NCBI GenBank assembly: GCA_028684915.1
Contig: JAQUEZ010000169.1
Coordinates: forward strand, 1-12,939
DNA: 12,939 bases
Reading direction: 5' to 3'
Source: Desulfobulbus sp.
Lineage (GTDB): Bacteria > Desulfobacterota > Desulfobulbia > Desulfobulbales > Desulfobulbaceae
This document shows, in pieces, positions 6,427 through 12,939 of the stretch (positions within the stretch are counted from its first letter, which is position 1; the number at the start of each line of letters is the position of its first letter). The translations under genes were made by a program, and so were the position numbers. The notes under the pieces are model-generated. The model saw nothing but the letters and a program-made list of their open reading frames with translations, ran no database searches and was not told the DNA's origin.

Positions 6427-6438
6427 ACGTTCGAACGT
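6427..6438. other. Perfect 12-bp palindrome over the tolA start codon
   Basis: ACGTTCGAACGT (6427-6438) is a perfect palindrome that includes the first two bases of the predicted GTG start of tolA. In RNA it could form a 4-bp stem with a TCGA loop; in DNA it could be a protein or methylation site. The tolA start has no good ribosome binding site at normal spacing. Confidence 0.4.
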
Positions 6439-7663
6439 GCAGTACACTGAAACGGATTTTTTACTCCAGCAGCAAGAGGAGGATGGGCGATGGGCCCTGG
6501 CCATTGGCTTGGCCATTGGCATTCATCTATCTATTGTCCTCGCCCTATTTTTCATGCCGTCGCTCTTTGTCAGCAAACCGATCATCGAAGAGGTGGTCTC
6601 GGTAAGCCTGGTTGCCTTGCCCGAAGCCGGAGGCGGTGGGGGAACTCCTGCTCCTGCTGCTCCAGTCAAGCTGGCAAAACCGACAAAACCAGCTGCGGCA
6701 GCAGCTCCACCGCCGCCGCCACCCCCTCCGCCCAAGGCGGTTGAACCGCCAAAAGCCGTGGCACCACCGGAGCCGGTAATACCGCCACCCCCTCCGAAGG
6801 AAAAAGTGGCGGTGAAACCCGAACCGCCCCCGCCAAAGCCAACGATTGCCGAACCGCTGGAGGCGAAAAATCCGATTTCGCTGGCCCCGGAGAAGCGAAA
6901 AGTCAAGAAGGCGCAGGACACTCGTCTTGACGAGGAAAAGGTTAAGATTCGGGAGCAGGAAGAGCGTGAACAGCGCAAGAAAGACGAGCAGGAACAGCGC
7001 AAAAGGGACGAGCAGGAACTGCAGAAAAAAATCGATGAGCGGAAACGCGAGGTCGAGCAGCGTAAGAAGGAAGACCAGGAACTGGAGAAAAAGATCGAGG
7101 AGCGCAAGCGTGAGGTAGAACGTCGAGCCAACGATAAACGCGAAGAAGAGCGGAAAAAGGCTCTAGCCAAGGCGAGGCTTGATCAGATTCGGGCTGAAAA
7201 TGAAGCCCGCTCCGCTGCTGCAGAGGCCCGCGAACTGGCGGCTCAGGCTAATGCTGCAGCTGCCGCCCTGGCTTCCGCCCGTGAGGCTTCTGGTCGTCAG
7301 ACAGCGGCCATGCAGAATGCGTTGAATAATTCTGGCTCGGGTGCACGCGGCGCCGCACAGAATATCGTTGCCCAGAGTTATATCAACTCGGTGGTTGCCC
7401 GGATTAAGGGATTCTGGAAACTGCCAGATACTCGGATCTGGGACTCTAACCTCTATGTCAACGTGGTGGTCACGATCAATCGCAAGGGGGAACTGGTCGG
7501 TGTTAAGTTTGATCGTCGTTCAGGGGATCCCCAGTTTGACCAAGTGGTGGAAAAGACTGTTCACCGGGCAGCGCCCATGCCCGCCTTCCCCGCATTGATG
7601 AGCGAAGAAACCACAGAAGTACCGTGTAATTTCAACGTGCGTGAACTTGGCAAGATACGTTAG
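6437..7663 (+). CDS. tolA: TolA, periplasm-spanning Tol-Pal protein (TonB/TolA C-terminal domain)
   Basis: This encodes 408 residues in the classic TolA layout. A short cytoplasmic N-terminus leads into a membrane helix (about 19-45) carrying IHLS, with His30 equivalent to the histidine TolA/TonB use to couple to the motor. A proline/alanine-rich segment follows (about 70-140, with a run of nine prolines), then a highly charged Lys/Glu/Arg coiled coil (about 150-285). The coiled coil contains two near-identical repeats starting QELQKKIDERKREVE and QELEKKIEERKREVE. The C-terminal domain (about 312-408) is the TolA/TonB type, with YINSVVARIKGFWKLP and GELVGVKFDRRSGDPQFD. The GTG start at 6437 lacks a strong ribosome binding site, so coupling to tolR is likely. 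Similarity to TonB is confined to the ends; context supports TolA. Confidence 0.93.
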   Translation: MQYTETDFLLQQQEEDGRWALAIGLAIGIHLSIVLALFFMPSLFVSKPIIEEVVSVSLVALPEAGGGGGTPAPAAPVKLAKPTKPAAAAAPPPPPPPPPKAVEPPKAVAPPEPVIPPPPPKEKVAVKPEPPPPKPTIAEPLEAKNPISLAPEKRKVKKAQDTRLDEEKVKIREQEEREQRKKDEQEQRKRDEQELQKKIDERKREVEQRKKEDQELEKKIEERKREVERRANDKREEERKKALAKARLDQIRAENEARSAAAEARELAAQANAAAAALASAREASGRQTAAMQNALNNSGSGARGAAQNIVAQSYINSVVARIKGFWKLPDTRIWDSNLYVNVVVTINRKGELVGVKFDRRSGDPQFDQVVEKTVHRAAPMPAFPALMSEETTEVPCNFNVRELGKIR

Positions 7664-7819
7664 ATTGTGTATACCGATGTTTCAGATAAACCCATAAGAT
7701 ACCTTCGCAAGGACACCCATATCGGTTAGGCCGTGCTCGGAAATGAGGCTGTTTCAAAGCATGGGATGACTGCGGGTCTTTTTTTGCGGAAATGACAATA
7801 ACCGTCTCTCTACTTTTTT

Positions 7820-9112
7820 ATGAATCCCATGATGCGCAAACAAAACATTTCGTTGGTCGTGTTGCTGGCAGTTGGATTGCTCTGTTGCCTTTTGCCCCCG
7901 TCCACCCGCGCGGAAGAACGCACGTATTACGATATTTCGGCCTCCGACGTCCGCAAGATTATGCTGGCCGTTCCACCCTTTGCCGGAACCAGTAGTCAGG
8001 GTGGCGCCGTGGCCAAGTTGCTCAGTAAAGGGCTTGATCTACACGGGTTTATCGGGGTGGTTGATCCCAGTCGCTACGGCGGCAACCGTGAAGCCGATTG
8101 GAAATCAGTGGGCGCCGATTATGTGGTGCTGGGGCAGGTCAACAACGATCCTTCAGGAATTCTGGTCGAGGGCCAGATCCTTGATGTGGCCAGCAATAAA
8201 CTGCTTGCAGGTCGTCGTTTACGGGGAACTCCGGCCCAACTGGAAGAGATGACTCTGCGGCTTTGCGACAGCCTTATTCAGGATTTTACCGGAGAGCCGG
8301 GGGTAGCCCGGACTAGGATCGCCTTCATTTCCGACGGTACCGGACGGAAAGAGGTCTACCTCTCCGATATCCTCGGTCTCCATCCCCGTCAGATAACCCG
8401 GCATCGTGCGCTTTGTGTTGCGCCCCGCTTTACCCCAGACGGCAATTCGCTGACCTATTCCAGTTATCATCGCGGTAACCAGGATCTCTATATTACTGAC
8501 ATCCGTCAGAGTCAGGCTACCCGGGCTATTTCCCGTCGTAAAGGGCTCAATATGGCCCCGGCTTTTTCGCCCAATGGACGGAATATGATCCTCACTTTGA
8601 GTAAAAACGGTAATCCCGATCTGTTTTCCATGGATATGCAGGGCAATATTTTGGGGCAGCTCACTTCGGGCGCTGGAATCAATGTTTCGGCAACCTTTTC
8701 TCCCGACGGAGGCACGATAGCCTTTGTGTCCGACCGCAGTGGCAAGCCCAACGTTTACGTGATGTCTGCCGGTGGTGGGTCCGCCAAGCGTTTGACCTTC
8801 AAATGTTCGGAAAATAGTGAGCCGGCCTGGTCGCCCAAAGGCGATGAGATTGCCTTTACCGGGCTTACTGGCGGTCAGTACCAGCTCTTTATTATGGACA
8901 CCAACGGTGGAAATGTTCGCCAGGTGACCAATGGCGGTGGTAATTTCGAATCACCGACCTGGGCTCCAGATGGCCGCCTGCTTGCGGTGACCCGTAAGAG
9001 CGGGAGCCGGTCAGAACTTTGCGTTGTTAGTAAAAACGGAAAGGATGTTCGTGTTCTTTTTCCCATGCGGGGTAACCAATCCTATCCCCAATGGTCGGGT
9101 CGTCTGCCCTGA
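7820..9112 (+). CDS. tolB: TolB, periplasmic beta-propeller of the Tol-Pal system
   Basis: This encodes 430 residues, the normal TolB length. A Sec signal peptide (hydrophobic 11-26) is followed by a probable cleavage site after STRA (31). Residues about 35-160 form the N-terminal TolB domain (TYYDISASDVRKIMLAVPPF, later DYVVLGQV). Residues 165-430 form a six-bladed propeller, seen as six repeats of the (F/W)(S/A/T)P(D/N/K)G type: TPDG, SPNG, SPDG, SPKG and APDG are all visible, with IAFVSDRSG the best match to consensus. TolB contacts TolA and usually Pal. The ATG at 7820 has no clear ribosome binding site; ATGs at 7829 and 7832 are alternatives. The 156-nt gap after tolA holds a loose inverted repeat, ACCGAT...ATCGGT, and a T-run near 7782, but no gene. 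Confidence 0.95.
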   Translation: MNPMMRKQNISLVVLLAVGLLCCLLPPSTRAEERTYYDISASDVRKIMLAVPPFAGTSSQGGAVAKLLSKGLDLHGFIGVVDPSRYGGNREADWKSVGADYVVLGQVNNDPSGILVEGQILDVASNKLLAGRRLRGTPAQLEEMTLRLCDSLIQDFTGEPGVARTRIAFISDGTGRKEVYLSDILGLHPRQITRHRALCVAPRFTPDGNSLTYSSYHRGNQDLYITDIRQSQATRAISRRKGLNMAPAFSPNGRNMILTLSKNGNPDLFSMDMQGNILGQLTSGAGINVSATFSPDGGTIAFVSDRSGKPNVYVMSAGGGSAKRLTFKCSENSEPAWSPKGDEIAFTGLTGGQYQLFIMDTNGGNVRQVTNGGGNFESPTWAPDGRLLAVTRKSGSRSELCVVSKNGKDVRVLFPMRGNQSYPQWSGRLP

Positions 9113-9195
9113 TCATTCGGATTTCAGGTACCCCTCATCTGCAGGCCTGGCTGTTGGCAGTCTTCGCCTGCATTGCGCATATAGGAGGTTTATTG

Positions 9196-10332
9196 ATGAA
9201 AGTGCTAAGAAATATTGCTATGGCTGGGTGCTCGCTTGTGCTGTTGACCCAATGCGCCAGTCAAGATGAAGTACAAAATTTGCAGTACCAGCTTCGGGCA
9301 GTCAACCAGAAGTTGGAAAACGTGAAAAGTACCACCGTGAACCAGATGCAGCAGCGTCAGGCAAATTCGGTCAACAAACTTGACCAAGTCGAAGGCGAAA
9401 CCATGCGCATCAGGACGAGCCTGGAAGAAAACAGCAGTCAGACCATGCAGTTCCGTGATCAGATGAACCAAAATGTGGCGAACCTGCAGGCTGCGGTGGA
9501 TAATAATCGTAAAGAGGCGGATGCAAAATTTGCCGAGCTTAATCAACGGGTCAGTGTGCTTGAGGAGAAGCTGACAACCGTGGTGCAGAATTTTACAAAA
9601 ATCCAGCAGGATAAGATTTCCGATGCGGAAAATCGGGCCAAGGCTGCCGCCGAAAAGGCTGAAGCCGCGCGACAACGTGCGGCAGCAGCCAGTGCCGCTT
9701 CCACAATGACGAGCAGGAGTAGCCAGCAATCGAGTACCGCCAGCCAAAGCTCGGGTAGTTTGGTCAAGGTGGGACCTTCAGGCAAGAAAACACGGATCGC
9801 AGTCCCTGCCAAAGCCGAGGAAACCGCTTCATCGAGAAAATCGACCGCTGTTGAGTCTGTTGCTGTCGTAAAGCCTAAGGAATCTCCGGCTCCTGTAAAA
9901 CAAACCACAAGTTCTCAATCCGTTGCCCCAAAAACGGACAACACCGCAGCGGCTCCTGCTTCCTCTGGATCCGACCCTTTCTCCAAGGGCATGGGCGAGT
10001 TTAAAAACAAAAATTACAAGTCCGCCTATAAGTCTTTTGAGCAGTCCCTTTCCACAAACCCCAACGGATCCCAGTCAGGTAAAACGCTCTATTACATGGG
10101 GGAATCACTTTATAACCAGGGCGAGTACGATCTGGCCATTCTCGATTATCAGAAGGTTATTTCTAACCATAGCAAGGATTCCCTGGCTCCCAGTGCTTTG
10201 CTCAAACAGGGCATGGCTTTTGAAAAATTAACCGACAGCGAGACCGCCAAAATTATTTACAAGAAATTGATCAGCGATCATCCAGGTAGTTCCGAAGCCA
10301 GCCAGGCCAAGGATCGACTGAAAAAACTGTAA
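9196..10332 (+). CDS. cpoB: CpoB/YbgF-like Tol-associated cell division coordinator, apparently lipidated
   Basis: The start at 9196 is chosen because a perfect AGGAGG (9183-9188) lies 7 nt upstream; this gives 378 residues, longer than E. coli CpoB (about 260). An N-terminal hydrophobic segment ends LVLLTQC with Cys20, lipobox-like although Gln at -1 is unusual. A long coiled coil follows (about 23-165, rich in Gln, Asn, Glu and Ala), then a disordered Ser/Ala/Lys/Pro linker (165-258), then tandem TPRs (260-378, starting DPFSKGMGEFKNKNYKSAY). Coiled coil plus TPR is the CpoB arrangement; in E. coli the protein links Tol to peptidoglycan synthesis by PBP1B at the septum. It lies 83 nt after tolB, where pal is normally found, and 9 nt before tlyA. 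Confidence 0.88.
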   Translation: MKVLRNIAMAGCSLVLLTQCASQDEVQNLQYQLRAVNQKLENVKSTTVNQMQQRQANSVNKLDQVEGETMRIRTSLEENSSQTMQFRDQMNQNVANLQAAVDNNRKEADAKFAELNQRVSVLEEKLTTVVQNFTKIQQDKISDAENRAKAAAEKAEAARQRAAAASAASTMTSRSSQQSSTASQSSGSLVKVGPSGKKTRIAVPAKAEETASSRKSTAVESVAVVKPKESPAPVKQTTSSQSVAPKTDNTAAAPASSGSDPFSKGMGEFKNKNYKSAYKSFEQSLSTNPNGSQSGKTLYYMGESLYNQGEYDLAILDYQKVISNHSKDSLAPSALLKQGMAFEKLTDSETAKIIYKKLISDHPGSSEASQAKDRLKKL

Positions 10333-10341
10333 GCATCACCT

Positions 10342-11121
10342 TTGGCCGCAACGAAAAAACAACGGTTGGACGCGCTTGTCGTCGAGAGGGGACTGGCCGA
10401 TACTATTGAGACCGCGAGGCGACTGATTGGTGCTGGCTGTGTTTTGATCAACGAGATGGTCAACGACAAGGCCGGTGCTCAAGTGGCCACCAAGGCGAGG
10501 GTAACGGTTAAATCGGGCAAGCGTTATGTGAGTCGAGGCGGCGATAAGCTTCAATCGGCTTTACATGCCTTGCCCCTGGATCCCACCGGATTGATTTGTG
10601 CCGATATTGGGAGTTCCACCGGCGGCTTCTCCGACTGCCTGCTCCAGCATGGGGCGCAGCAGGTGTACTGTGTTGATGTCGGTTATGGACTGCTCGATTG
10701 GAAACTCCGCAGCGATGCGCGGGTAGTGGTGCTTGAACGAACCAATGCCCGTTACTTAAACCGGGAACATATCCAAACACCCATCGATCTGGCCGTGATC
10801 GATGCTTCCTTCATCTCCCTGGAACCGTTATTGCCGCCTCTGTTACCACTTTTTGCCGCCCAGCCGATTCGTATCCTTGCTCTGGTGAAACCGCAATTTC
10901 AACTGCCTCGCGAACTGATCGAAAAGGGTGGGGTGGTGACCGACGAGGTGTTACACCGGCAGGCGCTGAACATGGTCGAGTCCTTTGGACTGGAGCTGGG
11001 ATTGCACTGTGAAAAGATTGTTCCCTCCGGGGTACGGGGAGCCAAGGGAAATCAGGAATTTTTTATGTTACTTACCGCAGCTCTTTCAAGGGAAGCGGGT
11101 GAAATAGAGAATGGGGAATAA
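10342..11121 (+). CDS. tlyA: TlyA family rRNA (cytidine-2'-O)-methyltransferase / hemolysin-like protein
   Basis: This encodes 259 residues. An N-terminal S4 RNA-binding domain (about 6-65, RLDALVVERGLADTIETARR) is joined to an FtsJ-like Rossmann methyltransferase. The SAM-binding motif is ADIGSSTGGFSDCLL (87-101). The proposed catalytic tetrad is intact as Lys69 (in GGDKL), Asp154 (in VIDASF), Lys183 (in LVKPQF) and Glu239 (in NQEFF), nearly the same positions as in mycobacterial TlyA. Characterised members 2'-O-methylate 16S and/or 23S rRNA; the hemolysin label is historical. The start is a TTG at 10342 without an obvious ribosome binding site, 9 nt after cpoB, suggesting coupling. The 3' end leads into the SH3b gene, whose ribosome binding site overlaps the tlyA stop codon. 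Confidence 0.93.
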   Translation: MAATKKQRLDALVVERGLADTIETARRLIGAGCVLINEMVNDKAGAQVATKARVTVKSGKRYVSRGGDKLQSALHALPLDPTGLICADIGSSTGGFSDCLLQHGAQQVYCVDVGYGLLDWKLRSDARVVVLERTNARYLNREHIQTPIDLAVIDASFISLEPLLPPLLPLFAAQPIRILALVKPQFQLPRELIEKGGVVTDEVLHRQALNMVESFGLELGLHCEKIVPSGVRGAKGNQEFFMLLTAALSREAGEIENGE

Positions 11122-11134
11122 GGAGATCTGTATC

Positions 11135-11584
11135 ATGGTGGGTTCGTTGTTGAAGAAAGGTGCATTGACATTGATGGGATCATTTTTGCTCTGCTCATCC
11201 GGCTGGGGAGCTGAATATCTGAGCGTTGCCCGCGATGGCATCAACGTCCGTTCTGGTCCTGGAACAAACGCGAGCGTCCTCTTTGAATTGCCAATGGGCT
11301 ACCCTCTGGAGGTGGTTTCCCGGGAGGGACAATGGGTCAAAGTGATGGATTATGAAGGGGATAAAGGCTATGTCGTTGATAGCCTGCTGAGCAAAACTCC
11401 GTATGTGATCATCAAAGTTAAGGAATGCAACGTGCGGAGCGGTCCAAGCACCACTGATCCCGTGGTCGGTAATGTTGTTAAGGACGTCATTTTTCAGAAG
11501 GTGGAGCAGAAGGGTGATTGGGTGAAGATTAGTCATCCCCAGTTGACCGGTTGGGTGCACAAAACCCTGGTGTGGCCCAATTGA
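11135..11584 (+). CDS. Exported protein with two bacterial SH3 (SH3b) domains
   Basis: ATG 11135 is preferred over ATG 11111 because AGGAG (11121-11125) lies 9 nt upstream and this start puts a clean signal peptide at the N-terminus. The result is 149 residues. Two Lys precede a hydrophobic run (about 9-20), with probable cleavage after GWGA (26). The mature protein is almost entirely two SH3b domains, each opening with the consensus NVRSGP: GINVRSGPGTNASVL (about 35-49) and CNVRSGPSTTDPV (about 98-110). Each ends in a G-x-V-x-x-x-L type strand (KGYVVDSLL, TGWVHKTLV). SH3b domains often bind peptidoglycan or protein partners, so an envelope role beside Tol fits. No catalytic domain is present. 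It is the last gene of the array, followed by a strong terminator. Confidence 0.85.
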   Translation: MVGSLLKKGALTLMGSFLLCSSGWGAEYLSVARDGINVRSGPGTNASVLFELPMGYPLEVVSREGQWVKVMDYEGDKGYVVDSLLSKTPYVIIKVKECNVRSGPSTTDPVVGNVVKDVIFQKVEQKGDWVKISHPQLTGWVHKTLVWPN

Positions 11585-11615
11585 ACTTCAGTCCATTTCG
11601 ATGTCGAGAGGTTAT

Positions 11616-11654
11616 AAAAAATCCCGTCTCCGCTTTGCGGTGGCGGGATTTTTT
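11616..11654 (+). terminator. Rho-independent terminator of the tolQ-to-SH3b array
   Basis: AAAAATCCCG (from 11616) pairs with CGGGATTTTT (from 11644). An inner CCGC-TTT-GCGG stem (11630-11640) completes a strong hairpin, and the T-run reaches 11654. It lies 32 nt past the last stop codon. The A-run on the 5' side would let it work in reverse as well, although no minus-strand gene approaches closely. Confidence 0.9.
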
Positions 11655-11999
11655 GTTTCTCAGCAGAATCTGAGGGTAGCCTAGGGTTGCGGAAGGAATA
11701 CGGCATCGCTGCTCGTTGGCAGTGACCGTCATCAGTTTTTGGCCGCCATTGTCAATGTGCTTGACCGTTGGGGCAGGGCACTATGCTGAAAATGTTTTTG
11801 GCTGGAAGCCGGTGTGCGATCCGTAAAGGTCAGCTCGAGTTCGCCGAAGGTTGATTACGCAATGCAGCGACAAAGAAACCGAGCGACCCTGTACCCGTAC
11901 GTTAAAAAGTACCTGAGACGGGTGAGTTTTTGCAGCGTCACCGGCGCGCCTCATTTTTTCACTGCCCACGTTGAGTCGTCATTCTTTTTATCGACGGAG
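11655..11999. other. Non-coding stretch with no recognised content
   Basis: I see no convincing gene here. The short open frames lack ribosome binding sites and recognisable motifs. The only local structures are minor: TTGACC (from about 11760) with a poorly spaced TATGCT, and a loose CCCGT...ACGGG pairing around 11896-11920. It may be decayed coding sequence, but no frame gave a recognisable peptide. Confidence 0.4.
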
Positions 12000-12110
12000 T
12001 TAAATGCCCTCTTTGTTTGATTTTTTCTCCTTTTTTTCCTTGCGCTTTTCTTTCAACGTTTTTTCTGATTTTTTCTTTTCTGATTTCTGAGCATCTCTTC
12101 CTTTGGCCAT
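12000..12110 (-). CDS. Small lysine-rich protein (36 residues)
   Basis: The sequence starts MAKGRDAQKSEKKKSEK and continues in KEKRKEKKEKK-type repeats to the stop, with about 40% Lys and many Glu. The ATG (12108-12110 on the minus strand) is preceded by AGAGG about 7 nt away. A longer in-frame reading to 12194 has no ribosome binding site, and its extra residues overlap the dispersed repeat. Short MAKG-K/R-D-A-K-type basic proteins are annotated in many proteobacteria without known function; I recognise the type from general memory only. Nucleic-acid or ribosome association would be a guess based on charge. Low complexity makes chance coding possible, but the start context supports a real gene. 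Confidence 0.6.
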   Translation of the reverse strand: MAKGRDAQKSEKKKSEKTLKEKRKEKKEKKSNKEGI

Positions 12111-12134
12111 GTTTTTACCTCTGTAAATTATGAT

Positions 12135-12299
12135 CGATGGCGTCGTAAAAACTTCGATTTCCTGCGTCGTAGCATTTTTCCCGATACTGGACATATCTTA
12201 TGTATGCCTTCGTACCTTAAAAAAAGCTACTCTTTGTATATCTGTGTTTTTACTTAGCCATCTTTCAGGATGTGATGGATTTTGTACGAGCCCATCATG
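12135..12299. repeat. Dispersed inverted-repeat element, long copy C
   Basis: GATGGCGTCGTAAAA (12136-12150) is identical to 3863-3877. The right end TTTTGTACGAGCCCATCATG (12280-12299) matches the right end of copy B with few changes, and TTTTTACTTAGCCATCT (12247-12263) aligns with TTTTTTGCTGAGCCATCT there. This copy is about 165 bp and has an extra 90 bp in the left half, including TTCGATTTCCTGCGTCGTA. It encodes nothing recognisable. It partly overlaps the unlikely 5' extension of the lysine-rich gene. Confidence 0.7.
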
Positions 12300-12387
12300 A
12301 TGAAGTCTGGTGTTTAGTCAACAATTTCAACGCACATGGATCAATAAACGGGACTATGACTTCGCTTGAGCCGTTATAAAGACTGAA

Positions 12388-12576
12388 CTATTTTGCAGGA
12401 AATTTATTCTTCGTCAGGGCATCGATAGCCTCGCGGAGGTGGTCTGGCAATCCTCTTTCTTTACCAGACTGGGACCGCCTTTTTGCAAGTGCTTTTGCAC
12501 AGAGTGGCTGGAGAGCTGAAAAAACCTGTTTTTTCGTAACCGACCACGGGGGAACCTCAAATGCACCATTTATCAA
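12388..12576 (-). CDS. Unrecognised short ORF, possibly a gene remnant
   Basis: A minus-strand frame is open from a stop just upstream (about 12595-12597) to a TAG at 12388. It contains MINGAFEVPPWSVTKKQVF if read from a TTG at 12576, and ends DALTKNKFPAK. The peptide (62 residues) has a natural amphipathic composition, unlike typical shadow frames, and a stretch LPDHLREAIDALTKN that could be a helix. There is no clear ribosome binding site and no family I recognise. It may be the truncated 3' end of a gene disrupted by the adjacent mobile element. Confidence 0.3.
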   Translation of the reverse strand: MINGAFEVPPWSVTKKQVFSALQPLCAKALAKRRSQSGKERGLPDHLREAIDALTKNKFPAK

Positions 12577-12616
12577 GGGACCTGTAAACGATTACAAGGT
12601 GCCGGAGGTGCAAGGC

Positions 12617-12675
12617 ATCGGCTTGTGCAGCGTACACCTGTACGTAAACAGGCCGATAACACCGCAGATTCGGTG
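12617..12675 (+). other. Pair of stem-loops directly upstream of the intron-like sequence
   Basis: ATCGGC (12617-12622) pairs with GCCGAT (12653-12658), with TGT/ACA and an inner CGTAC-ACCT-GTACG hairpin (12631-12644). CACCG-CAGATT-CGGTG (12660-12675) forms a second hairpin. They may be a hairpin target of the kind some group II introns insert beside, or part of the intron RNA itself if the intron starts earlier, near 12599 (GTGCC). The sequence alone does not decide. Confidence 0.4.
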
Positions 12676-12689
12676 ACCCGTGATCGCTT

Positions 12690-12939
12690 GTGCGCCAGGC
12701 AAAGCTCTGGCGCTCCTGGTGGCTGCAATGCCACCCGCGGTAATTGCCTGTTCACCGCGAAATCGCCGGTTCGGCGTGTAGGGGTGACCCGAAGCGTCAA
12801 GCAGAACTGGATAAGGCCGTACGGTCAGATAGAGTGCAGGCCGTAACTTTTGTAAACTCGATTCGGCCTCGTTACAGGAGTGGCGACGGCGACCCTCCAA
12901 GTGAAAGGGGAAGCCTGCTATCGGCACGGGAGGAGAACA
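12690..12939 (+). mobile_element. Probable 5' end of a group II intron (continues past window)
   Basis: GTGCGCC at 12690 fits the GUGYG 5' consensus of bacterial group II introns. The next bases form a hairpin GCGCCAG/CTGGCGC (12692-12698, 12707-12713), as at the start of the lactococcal LtrB intron. Closely spaced stems follow: GGTGGC/GCCACC (12718-12735), CGCGGT/ACCGCG (12736-12759) and CGCCG/CGGCG (12764-12776), then a purine-rich stretch with GAAGCG and GGAG...CTCC pairings to the window end. Dense stems with no coding fit domain I. The reverse transcriptase/maturase, domains V and VI and the 3' boundary would lie beyond 12939. The exact start is uncertain (12599 is an alternative). Confidence 0.5.

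Noticed and set aside
6523..7170. 215-codon minus-strand open frame rich in Ser/Arg/Gly across tolA
   Set aside because: It is the antisense shadow of the Pro/Lys/Glu-rich repeats of tolA; composition is low complexity with no ribosome binding site or domain.
11781..12020. Short open frames on both strands in the gap after the SH3b gene
   Set aside because: No ribosome binding sites, no motifs, and the plus and minus frames overlap; nothing supports coding.
12573..12927. Minus-strand frames of 75 and 111 codons and a plus-strand frame of 73 codons over the intron-like region
   Set aside because: All three overlap a dense set of RNA stems and each other; Arg/Pro/Cys-rich composition is typical of spurious frames in structured RNA.
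1..12939. CRISPR array, tRNA or rRNA genes
   Set aside because: No regularly spaced direct repeats and no cloverleaf or rRNA-like conserved segments were seen on either strand by eye.

Overview
The window looks like part of a chromosome from a Gram-negative deltaproteobacterium (Desulfobacterota), most likely a Desulfobulbaceae-type sulfate reducer. The case rests on moderate GC content, a complete Tol envelope machinery, a coaBC-adjacent lipoprotein, and a dispersed repeat built on GATGGCGTCGTAAAA of a kind I associate with this group. The placement is inference; no rRNA or taxon-specific marker is present.

Layout. (1) Bases 1-1550 are a mobile-element graveyard. They hold the 3' end of an IS66-family transposase with its terminal inverted repeat, two terminator-like hairpins, a tyrosine recombinase pseudogene broken by stops and frameshifts, a candidate sigma70 promoter and one degenerate copy of the dispersed repeat. 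(2) Bases 1555-3857 carry a short plus-strand cluster: a small lipoprotein, the bifunctional coenzyme A enzyme CoaBC, and DarP (YjgA/DUF615), a ribosome-associated factor. A second repeat copy and a terminator hairpin close it. (3) Bases 4021-4935, minus strand, encode a thioredoxin-reductase-like flavoprotein that keeps the CxxC redox pair but appears to have lost the NADPH-binding motifs. (4) Bases 4936-5297 separate it from the divergent Tol operon and hold a strongly foldable segment ending in a U-run, here proposed as a 6S-like structured RNA. (5) Bases 5298-11584 form one long plus-strand gene array: tolQ, tolR, tolA, tolB, cpoB (ybgF), tlyA and a two-SH3b periplasmic protein, ended by a clear Rho-independent terminator. 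(6) Bases 11655-12939 are accessory: a 36-residue lysine-rich protein, the longest copy of the dispersed repeat, a short unrecognised ORF, and what looks like the 5' end of a group II intron running off the window.

How it works together. TolQ and TolR form the proton-driven inner-membrane motor, TolA spans the periplasm, TolB is the periplasmic beta-propeller, and CpoB links Tol to peptidoglycan synthesis during division. The usual outer-membrane partner Pal is not encoded between tolB and cpoB, and here CpoB itself carries a lipoprotein-like N-terminus. TlyA (rRNA methylation/hemolysin family) and the SH3b protein are packed tightly behind.

The least explained items are the structured RNA candidate upstream of tolQ, the three-copy repeat family, the NADPH-motif-less reductase and the pal-less Tol cluster.
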